Below are positions 1-13,535 of a stretch of DNA of 64,000 nucleotides, in pieces. The notes below the pieces were generated by a model. The model was given only the letters and a program-made list of their open reading frames with translations, made no database searches and was not told the DNA's origin. The DNA is taken from contig JBBCBC010000022.1 in the NCBI GenBank assembly GCA_037126765.1, forward strand, positions 2,170,001-2,234,000. The letters run 5' to 3'. Each line of letters starts with the position of its first letter. Within the stretch, counting starts at the first letter, position 1. The translations under genes and the position numbers were made by a program. Origin of the DNA: Stenogyne calaminthoides (Eukaryota; Streptophyta; Magnoliopsida; Lamiales; Lamiaceae).

Positions 1-2678
1 ACGTCTAAATGACAGCCTTTCAACACGCAACGCAATTATACATATAATGCATCGAATATTACACGAATATTATTACCACACAAATCAGCTACTAATCATT
101 AAAAATGTTATTAAGAAATGTTGGTGTTGACATTTTTACAGGAGTGTTTTATTGTGGGGCCCCACCACCAGTGAAAGAGCTAAGAGAATTAGCTTCTGAT
201 TTTTCTCACAAAACCTCCACCAGATTTGAATTCCACAAAGAAAACTTTTAACCTACTATCATGATGAAACAAATGCATTAATTGAGAAGGCTGTTTAGTG
301 CTGAGATCAAATCTTGAAGGACCACCAACCCCACAATAAGAGGTGGAGAATATTTTCAGAAAATTCAAGGTTTTCTTTTTAATATTTTTCTTTTTGGGTA
401 AGTAAATATAGTAGAGGTGATATTGCCACGAGTGACCTCACAAGGGGATCACGGTTGAATCAGAAAAGAAAATTAGTGGGGTCCAATCTGATTATTATTT
501 TTCCACTTTATTGATTTTTATAGAGGATAATAAAATGAGATGGTGAAGAAGTGGTGTAGATGAGTTCCTAACCGATCTCTCCACTATAAATGTGTATATG
601 TATTTGTATAAATGTGTATATGTATTTGTACTATGATTATGCTTAATTTGCCACTGAGAATGATCATGGGGTCTTTTCAATGTTTAGGATTGTCAAGATT
701 TTACATGAGCTTGTGCCCACATGTCCAACCACCTGTAAATCAATTATGATCATCTCATAGATTCTTTTAGATTAATATTATGCCTGGAATATGTCAACAC
801 GAATTTATTAATTTTATGAAATAATATTGATAAATGAGTTTTGGGTAAAAAGAAGAAAGAAAATCTGCTAGCTTAAAGAAAGAATGGTCCATATCATATT
901 TCTACATTCTACTTAATTTTTTGACAAACAAATGTTCAAAAAGTATAGTGAAATAGATTTTGGGTAAAAAGAAATTCTTCCAACCTCAGGGAGATAATGG
1001 TCCATATCACATTTATGCATTTGAAAAATCTAATCCTTCTAACACCTACCAACTCTGCTATATTAGGTAGATCTACTCATCTAAGCTGTCTGGGAGTTTC
1101 TCCATTCTTACTATCTATTGGTGAAAGGGTTAGAACTTATATTATATATTGATGCTCCCTACACCTTCCTTATATCAAGCAAATTATGGAAATGATTTGG
1201 GATCCAAGTTAAAATAGAACTCACCCTCAAAGAAATATGATACACAAACCACAAATACACAGAAAAACTAAACTAGAATATTGATTATAGAATTAATAAT
1301 CAAGGGTCCCAACAAATTTTAACTGTTTGTAAAATGTAGACCGAAATTAAGTTGAATTTAGAAATGGTTCAAAGTTTCATCAATGCTGCCTTAATCATGA
1401 CCGCTTTCCTTACTTTTAAAACCAGCGTCTATATATTGGACTTCAGTCTTTAGGTAAAAATGCAATTTGTGAGATTTTTTACAACAAATTCCTAGCAATC
1501 AGGTAGCTTTCAAGGGCCCACATAACACACAAATTTGAATTGCTATGCTTTCCACATTACATAAACGCGTTAGTGTGTTACAGCTTAAAAAGAAACTGTG
1601 GGAGATGGGGGAGGACTGAGGAGTATGACGAGAACAAGAAACCCCCATGTGGAAATGATAGTGGTCTAGTCTCTATATCACAGATGTACATCTTACCATC
1701 CATTCTAATTTTTAATTGTACCTTTTGTATTATGTGTTGCTTTATTTGACTAATGTGTTTGAAGTATAGAAATGGTATACTAATGCATTCATTATTAGTA
1801 TTATTTTTTCGAAAGTGACTCTAGTATGTGCTGAAAATGCATTTATTTTATCTTACATTTCATTTTTTGTGAGTGTGATAATTACCAATCAAATGAAGCA
1901 CAAAATTCAATAAAAACGCCGCAGAGAATTCATATATATTAGATTCTCAATAGCAATTTATTTTATCTAATTATGCACTTTAAACTAAACACAATGTAAG
2001 ATAACTTAATACTATAAGAACCGAACTGTTTCTAATCCTCAAAAGCAATTAGTACTCTTATATCTTCTATTGCACTGTCCCTCATAATTATATGTCAAGT
2101 GTACAGTTTTCCTTTTAACATACTTATTTATATAACAAAATACCATTATCATCAAACCTATGTGCCACAGTAGAACATACTAAAGTTCAAGACATATGAA
2201 AAGCCAAATGACACCCTTCTCTAGGGTGTTCAAATGATTCGGAAATTCAAAATTGTGGTCGATAGTTCTATGGTACCAAGATCGCGATCAATAGTTCCAA
2301 AACTTAAGATACCTATGGTCCTCTACCCTTCACCTATAGTGATGAATATTTGTGTATAAGTTATAGTCCATACTCCCTATAACCCCATTAATTGTGATGA
2401 AATTTGTGAAGTTACACACTATAAGAGAACTATTACGAAAGTAATCCTAAAAGAAGTGTCTGCTCGTTATGATTTACTAGCCACGGCAACAGCTAAAACA
2501 AAGAAGTATACTTGCAAAATGCAGCTATTACGTAAATATTTATCTTCTTATGCAAATCAAACTTAGGAAGAGAACATTATTATGTGACACTTTGTGAATA
2601 TTATGCACGACGTAACTGTACCTAGAAGAGGATAAACGTGCAGTAATCGAGCAGATTCATAGTAAATGAAGGGAAAAA
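1..2678. other. Intergenic region, no gene recognised
   Basis: No open frame here looks like protein; the longest (1540-1749 plus and 495-680 minus) are short, low in complexity and resemble no family I know. A 22-base unit containing tgtatatgtatttgta occurs twice near 588-630. A stretch starting ttttgggtaaaaagaa and containing atggtccatatca recurs at about 840 and 958, which suggests an old local duplication. Otherwise the sequence is unstructured AT-rich spacer. Confidence 0.6.
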
Positions 2679-5600
2679 TTACCTCATAATATGCCATTTC
2701 TTCCTCTTTAACCTCTGGAAAGTGGGCTTTATTGGTTGGCTCGGTATTAGGCCATGATCTGGACCATCATTGGTCTTATATGGTATCAGAGGCTTCTTCA
2801 GGGGTCCACACACATCAGCAGAAAGACTGCATGAGATTGTAGGTGAAACTGCTTTTCTTTTTAACTGCTTAGGGACTTCCAATCTCTCAAGGATTCTTGA
2901 GGTTTTCTCATCCAATTGCTTGTTACTTTGTGATGGGGAAACGAGCAGTTGATCAATCTTTGAGTTGGAAATGCACGCGGGGGAGCGTATGCCTTCGAGG
3001 TTGATGACAATGAGTTGCTCCCATTCTTCTGAAAGACAAGGGCTGGTTTTCTTTTCTCCTGGTTTAGAATCGTAGTGTGGTTGTTCATCTACTGGGACAG
3101 CTTTACCTGAAGCTGAGGTTGATGCTTGAACTTGAGACTGAGAATTTTGTTGGTCCAAATCTGACCCTGAGATTCCTTCATCGCTTATAGGATGTATTGC
3201 CCTGTGATAATTAGTAATGAAAATCAGATGATAAAATGAACGAGCTATGAAAAGTTTAATGCTTAATACTACTAACTATTATAATGAAGAATAAACCAGA
3301 GAAAACAAAAGAAATAGGATCAGGGGTGATGAATCCAATACTGTGTTTTTGAAACATAATATTTTGTGATTTCAGTTCAGCTATGAAGTCTTCTCACCAC
3401 CAAATATAACAGCATTCTCCATGCAAAAACCGAAAGATTCTCATTTGCTAATAATATTTTTACTAGTTATTGGATTTAAATGATGAAGCTCAAATTTGAT
3501 TCTGTCGCGATAGCAAGGTTGCCAACTCTCAGTGAGCAGGGAGTTCATCACATGGACTCGTGGCTGATAACTCATAGTATGATAGTAAAAATGATTATGC
3601 TTGTTCTCTTGCAAGTTTTCATATCAACCTAAGTAATTGGTAGTAATTCTACCTTTTAAAAGAGCCTACAACACATCACAGTAATAATATAGCTAGTCGA
3701 AAATGAGAGGCTAGAATCATAATCCAAAACCAACCACGTTTAGATCAAGGGATTGTAATGTGAGAACCTCAAAACAGAGAAAATTACCTAAAGTGCAGGC
3801 TCTCTTTAACAAGTGTGTTCAGTTTTTTATGGAATCCTCTCTCATGCTGGACTGGATTGTAGTCAGTTTCTTCCACCTGGGAATAATGCATTGCATATTA
3901 TTATACGGCAAAAGAACATAATGGTTAAGTTTTCATAACGAAGTATTATCATTAGCCCATTCAAATAAATAAGTTCATGAGTCAGACAACGACTAATATA
4001 CAGATGATCAAATTGATATCCTCTTATTTACGTTATTGCTTGAGTTTGTATAAATAAGACAAATATACTCTTTATCAGGTGGACTTTTACTTAAGTTTCC
4101 TTAACTAGATTTCCAGATCAATTCAAAAAACCTATTTAACTTATCTTTGTACGATGAAGTTAAAATAGTCGCCAACAAATAGCCTTTAAAAGTTTACCTG
4201 GTATATTAATGCCACCTTATTATTGTCATATAGCTACTGTAACAGAAATTAGAAACCCAAAATGCAGTTAGTAAAACTAAATCCTACAAACGGTATAGCT
4301 TCAACCTTTAGCAAAGAGGCTTTAACTGTGTTTTCAATCTCTTCAGCCACAACAGAGCTAATGAGTTGGGTGACATCAGGGATAGGCATAAACTCCTCCG
4401 ATGCCGAAAGCCTCTGCAAATTTACATAATTGGCAAATGTATTGATTGTCAGTAGAGAAAGAGAAACTTTGAGTGATCTTTCTAGTATTTGAAATGTTGA
4501 AAAGTCTCCGTCAAAAAAAGAAATGTTGAAAAGTCTAGACAATTATATTACAAAATTTAAACAAGATAAGAAACAAGAAATTAACATATAAATGTGCTAA
4601 TGCTAAAATGGCAAAACGTTGTAAACTCATCAACCATTTTTTTCTCTATATTTATCAGCTGTCCCCTTACTAATAAATAGGCAATAGGCAGTTCAGGTTT
4701 TGCTTGGAAATGTTCTTTATTCAGGGAGTCCAAAATCGGAGCTACATTTTAAAATGATACACTTGAAAGGGAAAAACTATCAGGACTTTGTAAAAGGGGG
4801 AGGGGAGTGGAGAAATGTACAAAGCAATTACCCTGAGAAGCATAAGCCCTTTGTCCGAAGGTAAGAGTATATAATAGCATGGGAATGAAGTCCCAGTTGT
4901 AGTTTCAATGTTACAAGTAGAAGAGCAAACCAGACCCTGATCGAGGGAATTTAGAACTCTACATACCACTTGAAAGACTGTGATCAGAATAAGATTGAGA
5001 TATGAAATAAGTGGCGAACTCATAAAGTATACGATAATGAAAATCATAATATTGAGACAAGACTGAGAGAGCCTTGCACGCACGTTTACAGTTCAGCTCT
5101 GACTTGTCGGTCTCATCTGAATTATAAGAAGTTGTAGTAACAAGGTACGTAGCACCCATTATCAGCCCTGTCAAAACCAAATAAATAAAAATTAAACTGG
5201 AAGACATAAGTTAAAGTTTCATTTGCAGCTACTTTCCTAGGTATAAAACTTGCTATTTAGGGTTCAAAAAATGAAGTGGTGTGATACCTAAGTGCTATCA
5301 GTTATTTGAAATTTAAAACGATGGGATCTAATCCTTCATGCTTGATAAGAACATGAGAACTTTAAACCACAAAGTGAATTCCTGCCCATCATATATGCAC
5401 CTTCTCTCAAATATGTGTACCTTCACTTAGTGTTCCTAAGTTGGTCCTCTGAATGACATTGAACTCAATTGGGGATGAAACTGGCGTCAGCTTTGACCTG
5501 TCCAGGAAAGAAGGCATTTATAGTATTGTTTGTTCACCAACCCTGGCTGAGTTCTCAATTATATCCAAAACTCCCAGATTCTCGCCGGTTACTGGACAAG

Positions 5601-8600
5601 AAGATCTTTTTGTCTGATTCACATTTAACCCGTCCAACGGAATGCCATGACATCGACATGTCTGTTTAAATAGAAGATTAGTACGATAAAGTGATTTCAT
5701 GTGGCCAAAAAATGTAATTCTTCAATAAACAGACATCAATACATGGTGCATAGAATCCATTATCTCGAAAATTTGAACTAATTTAGCAGTCTTCATGCAT
5801 TAATGGTTTTAATTAAGGCAACATTCAAGGATAAGTAATCATTTTTCAGGGTGTGGAAAGAAAAAATTAAAGATACAAAATATGCTAATTCCTTCAATTT
5901 GCAGCCCAATCATTTAAAAACTAAGGATTCTGACTTCTTGCGCTTTAGGCCAAGTTTTTACCTCCATAAGCAGATAATCGCTTTAAAAATATTACTTGGA
6001 AGAAAATGATTTTCAGTGGCCAGGCATGTAATAAAACTTCAATGTCTGATTTTTCCATTTTTTTGGAACTGGAGCTAAAAATAGCAGTTGAAATAATTAA
6101 GAGAATATTGTATATTTAGATACCTGTATTTCTCTGCTTACATGTGCAAATACAAAATTAATTAACAGTCGAGAATATCTATTATACGTTGTATGTACAT
6201 GATATGAGAATCCCCTGAGAGAATGCCTCAATAACCAGAATTGCTTAAAGCTTGCAATGCACTGACTCATATTTGTCTTGATGAAATATGTTACATACCT
6301 GACAAAAATTGAATTCATCAATTACAGGAATGAAAGACGTGCTCAAGTTGCAGGATATCTGGTTCAGGGTGTTCATTAAATTGATCTTGAAGACAAAAAG
6401 TGCCTGTAATGTATCCTCTCTATCATCAGTCAACTCCTGAAACCATCTTTTCGCAAGACCATAAAGTACCTGGGTATCTGAACACAATTTTGATAAACAT
6501 CTAGTCTGAATTTTTAAAATAATAATAATAATTTCTTAAACCACACAATTTGTTTGACAAGTAGCATTGTGGATCTTAATGTTAGCCTTCCTCCCCCGCC
6601 AGGCTGTCACACACACAGTAGTCTGCCTGAACTAACTCAATTTAAAGAACAGTTCATTTTCTACGGCTAGTGACGCTAGTCAGGTTATAGAAACACCTTA
6701 CCTAAATCTTTGGCCGTGACAACAGTATGACGGGTAAACTACAGTTTCATTCATTCCTCCGTATCTGAGAAATAATTACTAATTTTCAAGCAATATGCAA
6801 GTCAAGAGGAGCTTCTATAGTAATTGGAGTAAGAGTGACAACTATAAACCAAGCCCATTTATATACAGCAATATGGAAATTGAAAGCAAAAGGCATCCTC
6901 CATATGTATGGCAGAACTAAGACTTGGTCATGCATAATAGCGCATTCAACCTGGAACAAATGTCAGACATGAGCAGTTTTTTAGAGAACAAATCTGCTCT
7001 ACGACTTGGTTGATGCGGTCAGTGACATCACCAAGGCAACTTGATGTTTGCTCCAGCAAAATGAGTTCTACCAAAATGCACTTGTCAGCTGCATCCTGAT
7101 AAGAAACTCACCCGAATCTTTATAGTCTGGAATTATCAAAATGAACATTAGCGTTGGTCTCTTGAGAGGCAAGTGAATATAGTCTCACCATCAGCGCCTT
7201 CATTGTCACAGAATCCAAGGCGCCAACAAGATAAGAACTTATCCAAATAACTTTTCTTGCAACATTTTTATCGTGGCCTCCCCAAGTGTATATAGTTTTT
7301 TCACTCAGAATGTCTGCCAACTTCATGCCTGTGATGCATAAAGAGAAAATACATATATTTGGCCCATTAGAAGTTAAGTCAACATAAAGCTTTTCCCAAA
7401 ATATATTGTTGCATGTGCTTATCATAAAAGGACTCAGCAGAAGGGAGGAAAATAAAAATAATATCACCCGTACATAGGGCATCGGAATCATCAGATTCAT
7501 GAGAAAAAGCATCAGTAGGCATGGTGTTCAGAGCATGGTGAAGGTCACGTAGATTGAAGTTTCCTTGGGGATTATATGCAACCTTCAGCTGTTTACAGCA
7601 AAATTTCCCATCTTGTAACTTCAATCATCAGTTAATTTATTATTTGAACATGAAATTGAGCAGAAACAAAATTGCAATTCATAGACAATAAAATCAGAAA
7701 AAAAATACGAGGAAGTGTTGAAAACATACATTTCAATTAACTCAACACTGCGTGCAGCCCTGAAATGGCATTTAGTTCATGCGAAGAAGCTCGAGAAAAT
7801 AATAAAGCACATAAAGGCAAGCAGAAAATATGTCAATAGTGTAAAGATAGAAAACAAATGTTGTGGATATGATTTCAAGCAGTGCTTGATCAAAGTTTTC
7901 CTATGCGCCTAAGCCCAAACTGAACTTTTGGTTTCCTCAGATGAAAGCATATCCACAACATTTGGACGCTAATTCTAATTTAACTCAAAATTAGAAAGCG
8001 CCAGGGTATTGATGCTTGTATTGAACAACCAAACACCAAAAGGTGAATGTTTTATCCAATTCGGGGAATAATAGTACATCTCATACAATAAATAATAGAT
8101 GTATGAATAGGATAAACAATACCAAAAATCTTCGTTAACCAACTCAAACATAGCCTAGAGTACGTTAGAGAAAAAAATACCTCATCAGAACAAGTAATTC
8201 GATTTCGCATAACATAGCAAAGTCCAATTCGATCAAGCAGATTCTTCGAATTCGATCGAGTTCCAACACTTTTACAAATCTTTGGGCATGAAACTGCGTA
8301 GTAATTAGCAAGCTGCAATAATGACTGGCGCAATAGAAACCATCGAGCATAAATCAAATATTCAAATCTAACTAAAAATCGATTTAACGATTAAGTTTTC
8401 AAATCTCTAAGTTTCCGATTGAAATGACATAATATATAAAGATCAAGAGAATTAACAAACTTTTCGCACAAGGCGAACCCTAAAACAGAGAAATTGGCGT
8501 ATAATATTTCATATATGTACTTTAGCTAATGGAAATTGCTGTGTACGGTGTACCTGCTTCACATCTCGAAGAACTGGAGTCGATAAGCTCCGCAAATCCA

Positions 8601-8622
8601 ATACGAAGCAAAGCAATACCAT
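2679..8622 (-). CDS. 12-exon gene of unknown function, with one in-frame stop
   Basis: I do not recognise the family. Joining GT-AG exons gives one frame of 1983 nt (660 codons plus stop): 8554-8622, 8181-8324, 7468-7588, 7189-7328, 6951-7095, 6299-6477, 5421-5661, 5090-5167, 4832-4977, 4306-4413, 3788-3876 and 2679-3201. The protein begins MVLLCFVLDLRSLSTP, a hydrophobic beta strand like the start of an alpha/beta (von Willebrand A-like) domain; that is inference. The middle is rich in paired Cys and Leu, and the last 150 residues are polar and basic (QLKRKAV, FQRLKRKK), like a disordered nuclear tail. Every junction keeps phase, so this was a real gene. Exon 7 contains TAA at 5518-5520 (codon 314), after which the same frame continues to look coding up to the donor. 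The 3' end could instead continue, because the final ATGAG is followed by GTAATT. A nuclear role is only a guess. Confidence 0.72.
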
Positions 8623-8721
8623 ATTTGGATTCAATTTTTTCTTCGCTTCCTTTCGCTCTGTGAAATTTCTCTACTGCGAAGGAAATGTAAGACTGAGCTT
8701 CTGGTCCATGCTGGCATTTTA

Positions 8722-8729
8722 TTTATATA
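8722..8729 (-). promoter_or_regulatory. TATA box of the 12-exon gene
   Basis: On the minus strand TATATAAA lies about 100 bases upstream of the ATG at 8622. Transcription would then start near 8690, giving a 5' leader of about 70 bases. This supports the chosen start, because longer frames upstream lack an ATG. Confidence 0.5.
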
Positions 8730-8834
8730 TGAGTCCCCAAGTTTTGGCGCGTAATTTCAGAGCCCGATGTCATGACTTCAATTATTTTTTTCTTCGGCTT
8801 TTTCTTTCTCTCTTGGTTTTTTAGCTTTCTTCTA

Positions 8835-9090
8835 CGAGACACACTTGTATGAGACCGTCTCACGCTGAGACGGAACATAAATTGGGATTTGGATTTGGTA
8901 CTGTACAGCACCCTCATGTGCGCGCACACACCATTGGATCATACACGCGCTCACACACCCGTGCGGGTGTGTGTGATCAGCACCGAATCACCTCCCCAAC
9001 GCTTTAATGCTTTGGGAGAAGTGAGTGCAATTTGTCCTAAGTTGTACTCCGTCTCATGCATGAGACCGTCTAATATGAGTTTTTGTCTTC
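8835..9090. mobile_element. MITE with TGAGACGGTCTC-type ends, copy 1
   Basis: The two ends are inverted copies: the left reads acttgtatgagaccgtctca and the right, on the other strand, gacaaaaactcatattagac followed by ggtctcatgc. The end itself contains the palindrome gagaccgtctc, so each terminus can fold alone. Related copies lie at about 9568-9702, 35189-35315 and 48890-49055. It sits directly upstream of the 12-exon gene promoter. Confidence 0.55.
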
Positions 9091-9567
9091 TTCTAATTAC
9101 TGTTTTTGTTCTTGAAAAATGAAAGATATATTTATTTGTATTAATAGTTTTACGGTTCAATATAATCAAATTACACATTTAGTATAATAAGTTGCATAAT
9201 TTTAAAGGTAAGTTTGTGAACTCTAGTGTAGAACGCAGAAGCACTTATTTATTAAGTTGATCTCTCGCAACTTTAACTTTTGAGAAGTGTTTTTAATTTG
9301 GGTGGATACAGAATTTATGTCCAGTCAAGGTACAAATAAAAAAAAATTATGTCCACATAAATATCATATGAATGCGAAAATAATTTTAATAATTTTGTAT
9401 ACAAAATAATTGTTTCTTCAAACTTAGTTAATGACGATGCATATAGTATGAATGCAGGGGCGGAGCCAGGATTGAATCAAGAGGGTGACCAAAAATTAAG
9501 TAGTTACTAATTTTATAAAGCTATTATAAAATTTATTCGCTCAACTAATATTATAGTATCAAGAAAC

Positions 9568-9702
9568 ATTTGCGTGAGATAGTCGCACGATGAGATAAAA
9601 TATAATTTGAGCACGACGCTTTAATATTTTGAAGAGGTGTGTGTTAATTTATGCTGATTCGTACCTCATATTGAGATCGTTTCATACAAGTTTTTGTCCA
9701 GC
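9568..9702. mobile_element. MITE with TGAGACGGTCTC-type ends, copy 2 (diverged)
   Basis: Contains gcgtgagatagtcgcacgat at the left and tcatattgagatcgtttcat followed by acaagtttttgtc at the right, matching the family at 8835-9090 with decay. The inside (gctttaatattttgaagagg) resembles the 35189-35315 copy. Confidence 0.45.
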
Positions 9703-9968
9703 ACCAAAATTAGCAATAAGATCATCAAAATATGCATCATTAATACATTCATGTATTGAATCTCAAAATGTTTATCTTATATCTAAAATTATATACACGT
9801 GAGTTATATTTACTTTCTTTAACAATTCAATTTCTATTATATATTTGTAATAAATAAATAAAAAGATAACATGGAAAAAAAATGTAGCATGACACTTAAA
9901 TAAATTAAAATAACAAACAAATTAATAACTGAAACTAATTATAAATGAAAACAATAACTAGTAATTTC

Positions 9969-10135
9969 TCATTTGCAAACATGCATCTTTTATATACATA
10001 TATAATAGAAGGAAAATTGAAAATGTTGAGGGGGTCATTTGCAAACATGCATCTTTTATATACATATATAATAGAAGGAAAATTGAAAATGTTGAGGGGG
10101 TCATTTGCAAACATGCATCTTTTATATACATATAT
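9969..10135. repeat. 66-bp tandem repeat, about 2.5 copies
   Basis: A 66-base unit starting tcatttgcaaacatgcatct begins at 9969, 10035 and 10101; the third is cut after about 35 bases. Copies are essentially identical, so the array is young. The unit is a multiple of three without stops in one frame, so it also makes a spurious 69-residue open frame. Confidence 0.85.
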
Positions 10136-10832
10136 GAATGCGAAAATTATATGAATTCAATTGTTTTGACTTTTGAGTCAATCACTCTTGTAATAGCACC
10201 ATATAAAAATAATTTTGACCAAATAGGGTCTATCACCACTGTTAAATTAAAATCAAATGCAAATTCATATATAGTCATATAAATTAGGATTTTTTTTATC
10301 TGAACAAGCTTCATCCTACATATGGACATGCAAATTACAAATTTATGCAAATTAATTAATGGACTTGATATTAATAGTTGTATGAGCCTGAATTGGTTGA
10401 ATTGAAAATAATATATTCTATTTAATACTGATTTTTACTAATGTTGAAGAATGTATTAAAAATTAACAAATTTAAAATATATATAGTAAATTATTTAAAA
10501 AATTATTGCCTCCAAATAAATTCGCTCATGGTTTTAAAATGCACTATAAATACACAATACACCTGGATGCATATTGGAATTGGCCAACTTTAATTTGTAG
10601 GCAATTTGAATTCGAGCAACATTATTTTGATCACCAAATTAAATACATTTATTTAAGTTTAATTATATCAAATCCGTTGATAGAAATAGAATAGTAACAT
10701 TGATATAGTTTTCATGTTTTAATATTCTTACTTAAATTCGAAGTTCTTAGTCATTCCACTGGATGAATCCTGTTGATGAGATAATTTAGAACCGTTTGAC
10801 TAAATTTATTTTAAATATTTTATAAACTCTAA

Positions 10833-12139
10833 GGGCCCATTTGGTAGCCCAGTGTATTAATCCGTCTGATTGGGCCGAGAAATAAGCAGGCCGAGATTAT
10901 AGGACCCACTAATAAGTGGGTGTTTGATATGAAAAAGTGCTTCGCCTGATTTGCTAATTGTAATGAGTGAAATTGACTCTATTACCCTTGTGATTTTTAA
11001 CAAATTACAAACCAAACCTACCCAAACACATAGTTGTATTATTTCTGAAATCTGAACTGCGATAGATCGTGAAATAGAAATTCCCAAATTCGTCTTCTTC
11101 GTCTGAAATAAAAATTTCCAAATTCGTCTTCTTCGTCTGAAATAGAAATACCCAAACACACAGCTGTATCAAACCTCACCTGGGTCAAATTGTTAAAGCA
11201 AGAAGAAAGAAAGAAGAAAGATAAACAGGCTGGTACAATTTTTCCCTCAGATAACCCACAATAACCTTTGCTAAATTGTTAAAGCAAGAAGAAAGATAAA
11301 TGGGTTGGGCTTGACCAGGTGGCTTAACCACCCTGAATGGGCTCTCAATTGAATGGGAGGCACAGGTTGATTATCTTTGAGGAACGAATTGGAGTATGGG
11401 AGTTATAAGATGGGCAGCAGTAAATTTGTGGAGTGTTTAAATCTTTGTTGTCTTAACTATGTAACTTTGTCCTATAAAAAAAAAAAAAAAATAATAAAAT
11501 GGGTTGGGCTTAAAAAAACAAAGAAACACCGGTTAGATCTTCTTCCTCCATTCATTTTCCAGTTTCTTCAATGTCGCCCGCCGCCTCCCATCCACCACCT
11601 GCCTGACCACCTCTGTTCCCTCAGACCTCACGCCTTTCTCCCTTAGATCTCACGCCTTTCTCCCTCAGATCTCGACTGATTTTTGCCAAAATTAATATAT
11701 TATAATTTTCGATATATTTTTGACCGGCGTTCTTAATCTCGAAAAAATAAATATAAAAGTGGCGGCGGCGGCGGCAGACCGTGCCTTGTGGGTTCGATTT
11801 ATAGTTGGTTTGCGAAGAATCGACGGGAGCAATTATAGGATTTTCTGTCTCTGGAGCGATTTTCAATGAGAGAAGATGAGAAAATAAGAAAATTGGGACC
11901 ACCCGACTTTATATATGTTGAGGGCATTTTTGGAACTTAACATTTTGCCCGTGTTACTGTTTATACGCGATACCCTACACACCAATTTTGGGTTGATATA
12001 CAAGCTGAAGCAGAACAGTAAAAGAGGCGGGCCTGTGTTATATCTTGGGCCTTCAAGACAAAATAACTTATCTACCAAACATTAATTTTGCCCATGATTA
12101 GCCCACGATTGCAGCTTAATCGGTGCCACCAAACGGCCC
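10833..12139. mobile_element. PIF/Harbinger-type non-autonomous element
   Basis: Terminal inverted repeats gggcccatttggtagc and, on the opposite strand, gggccgtttggtggc are flanked on both sides by TAA (10830-10832 and 12140-12142), the 3-base target duplication typical of PIF/Harbinger. No transposase frame is visible in its 1.3 kb. It was later hit by a SINE at 11313-11496. The region near 11525-11880 contains CT-rich and GGC-rich stretches of no clear meaning. Confidence 0.65.
11313..11496 (+). mobile_element. SINE, family A copy 1, with 15-bp target duplication
   Basis: The element starts gaccaggtggcttaaccacc and ends aactttgtcctataaaaaaa with an A-rich tail. It is bracketed by aaatgggttgggctt at 11298-11312 and again at 11497-11511, a perfect 15-base duplication. 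Length, poly-A tail and long duplication are those of a SINE moved by LINE machinery. The head and tail (accaggtggctt, aactttg.cc.ataaaa) match the copy at 13536-13690. It lies inside the PIF/Harbinger-type element, so it is younger than that insertion. Confidence 0.72.
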
Positions 12140-12239
12140 TAACATCTTATAAATTATTTTGAGAACTTATAAAATGTAATTTTTAAGTAGTTTATAAATT
12201 GTTAAAGTGTTTGACTAATAAAATTTATAAGTTCTTTAA

Positions 12240-12650
12240 TAGTAATTTTTTTAAAACTATTTTTTAAATTTTAAAATTAATATAATTTTTTAATTTTTTT
12301 ATAATATTTTTTTTCGAAAATAAATATATTTAAAAAAAAATGATTTTTTTAATAATATTTTTTTTCAGAAAAAAAAAAATATTGAAAAAAAGAACCAGAA
12401 AATAATTTTTTTGGAAATAAATATTTTTTCAGAAAAAAGAATCAAAAATATTTTTTTTCGAAAATAAATATATTGTTCCAGAAAAAATATTTTTTTTAAA
12501 AAAAATTTTTTTTTCAAAAATAATCGAAAATATTTTTTTTCGAAAATAAATATATTTTCCCAGAAAAAAATATTTTTTTTCCAGAAAATAATTTTTTTCA
12601 AAAATAAATATATTTTCCCAGAATTTTTTTTTTGCGGAAACAAAAAACGG
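12240..12650. repeat. AT-rich low-complexity block of imperfect A/T palindromes
   Basis: Runs of A and T alternate in short units such as cagaaaaaatatttttt and gaaaataaatatatt repeated about ten times, so the strand can fold in many ways. It lies between stretches rich in acttataag (about 12145-12240 and 12760-12850), which suggests the core of an old, unclassified DNA transposon. Confidence 0.5.
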
Positions 12651-13535
12651 GCCGAGTTGGATTGAATTCGGATCAAATTTGGGCCGAGATGGGTTGAGAT
12701 ATGATAGAGCTTATTTAATTTTTTTAAAATAAGTTGAGATATCCCAACTTATTTTTAGATCTTATAAAATATTAGACATCTTATTTTACCAAACAAAATT
12801 AATGAACTTATAAGCTCCTAAACAACTTATAAGCTGTTTTAAAGAGGTTTTAAGCTATGCCAAACACCCCTTAGTCCAGCATAATTCATTCCGGAAACAT
12901 AAATATATTTATTAACCAGAATTGCAAGACGCTCGATCGCCTCTTACATCGATTGCAACTAAGTGCACACAATCAGTTGGAAATTCCTCGATCCATATTT
13001 GCTCAGAATCAAGAGCTAAGCAATTCATTTTTCAAGCAAGAGTTGATACATCATTCACCGCTAATGAAGTGCAATTTGAGGTGTCATTACTCATTACTGA
13101 AATTCAACCTATCGGTCAGATTCTTGATGCCTAATTCATTGGTTTATTGTGTGATTAGCCTTAATTTGTTTTTTTTATCATGAATCCACTTATTTATTCG
13201 GTTAATGCCAGTAGGGCTTGTTTTTATTGGACCTGAAGTTTGATTTTATTATTAAACAAATTATCAATGTATGAATATATATAAGCTTAATTGCAGAATA
13301 AATCATCTCAACTTTTGAATTTTAACAAATAAAACTTGAGTTTGATAATCTTTGCAAAACGAGCTCACATATAGAATATAAGTTGAAAACTTACTGATTT
13401 AGCCTAAAAACTTAAAATACGAACAACATAAACTAAAGAACTTTCGGCATATATATATTCACCAAATATCAGCAACACTCAGAACAAATCAATATATATT
13501 CTGTCTGAGAGCTTAATTAATTTACAAAAGATGGT

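Noticed and set aside
4959..5083. Apparent frameshift in exon 8 of the 12-exon gene (frame ending after SSGM versus the next frame)
   Set aside because: A GTAAACG donor at 5089 and a CACAG acceptor at 4978 define a 112-base intron that joins both frames in phase, so there is no lesion here.
5475..5518. A tiny intron removing the in-frame stop of exon 7
   Set aside because: The GT...AG pair would be only 44 bases apart, below the usual minimum for plant introns.
12365..12676. 103-residue minus frame rich in Phe and Lys
   Set aside because: It is translated A/T homopolymer from the low-complexity block.
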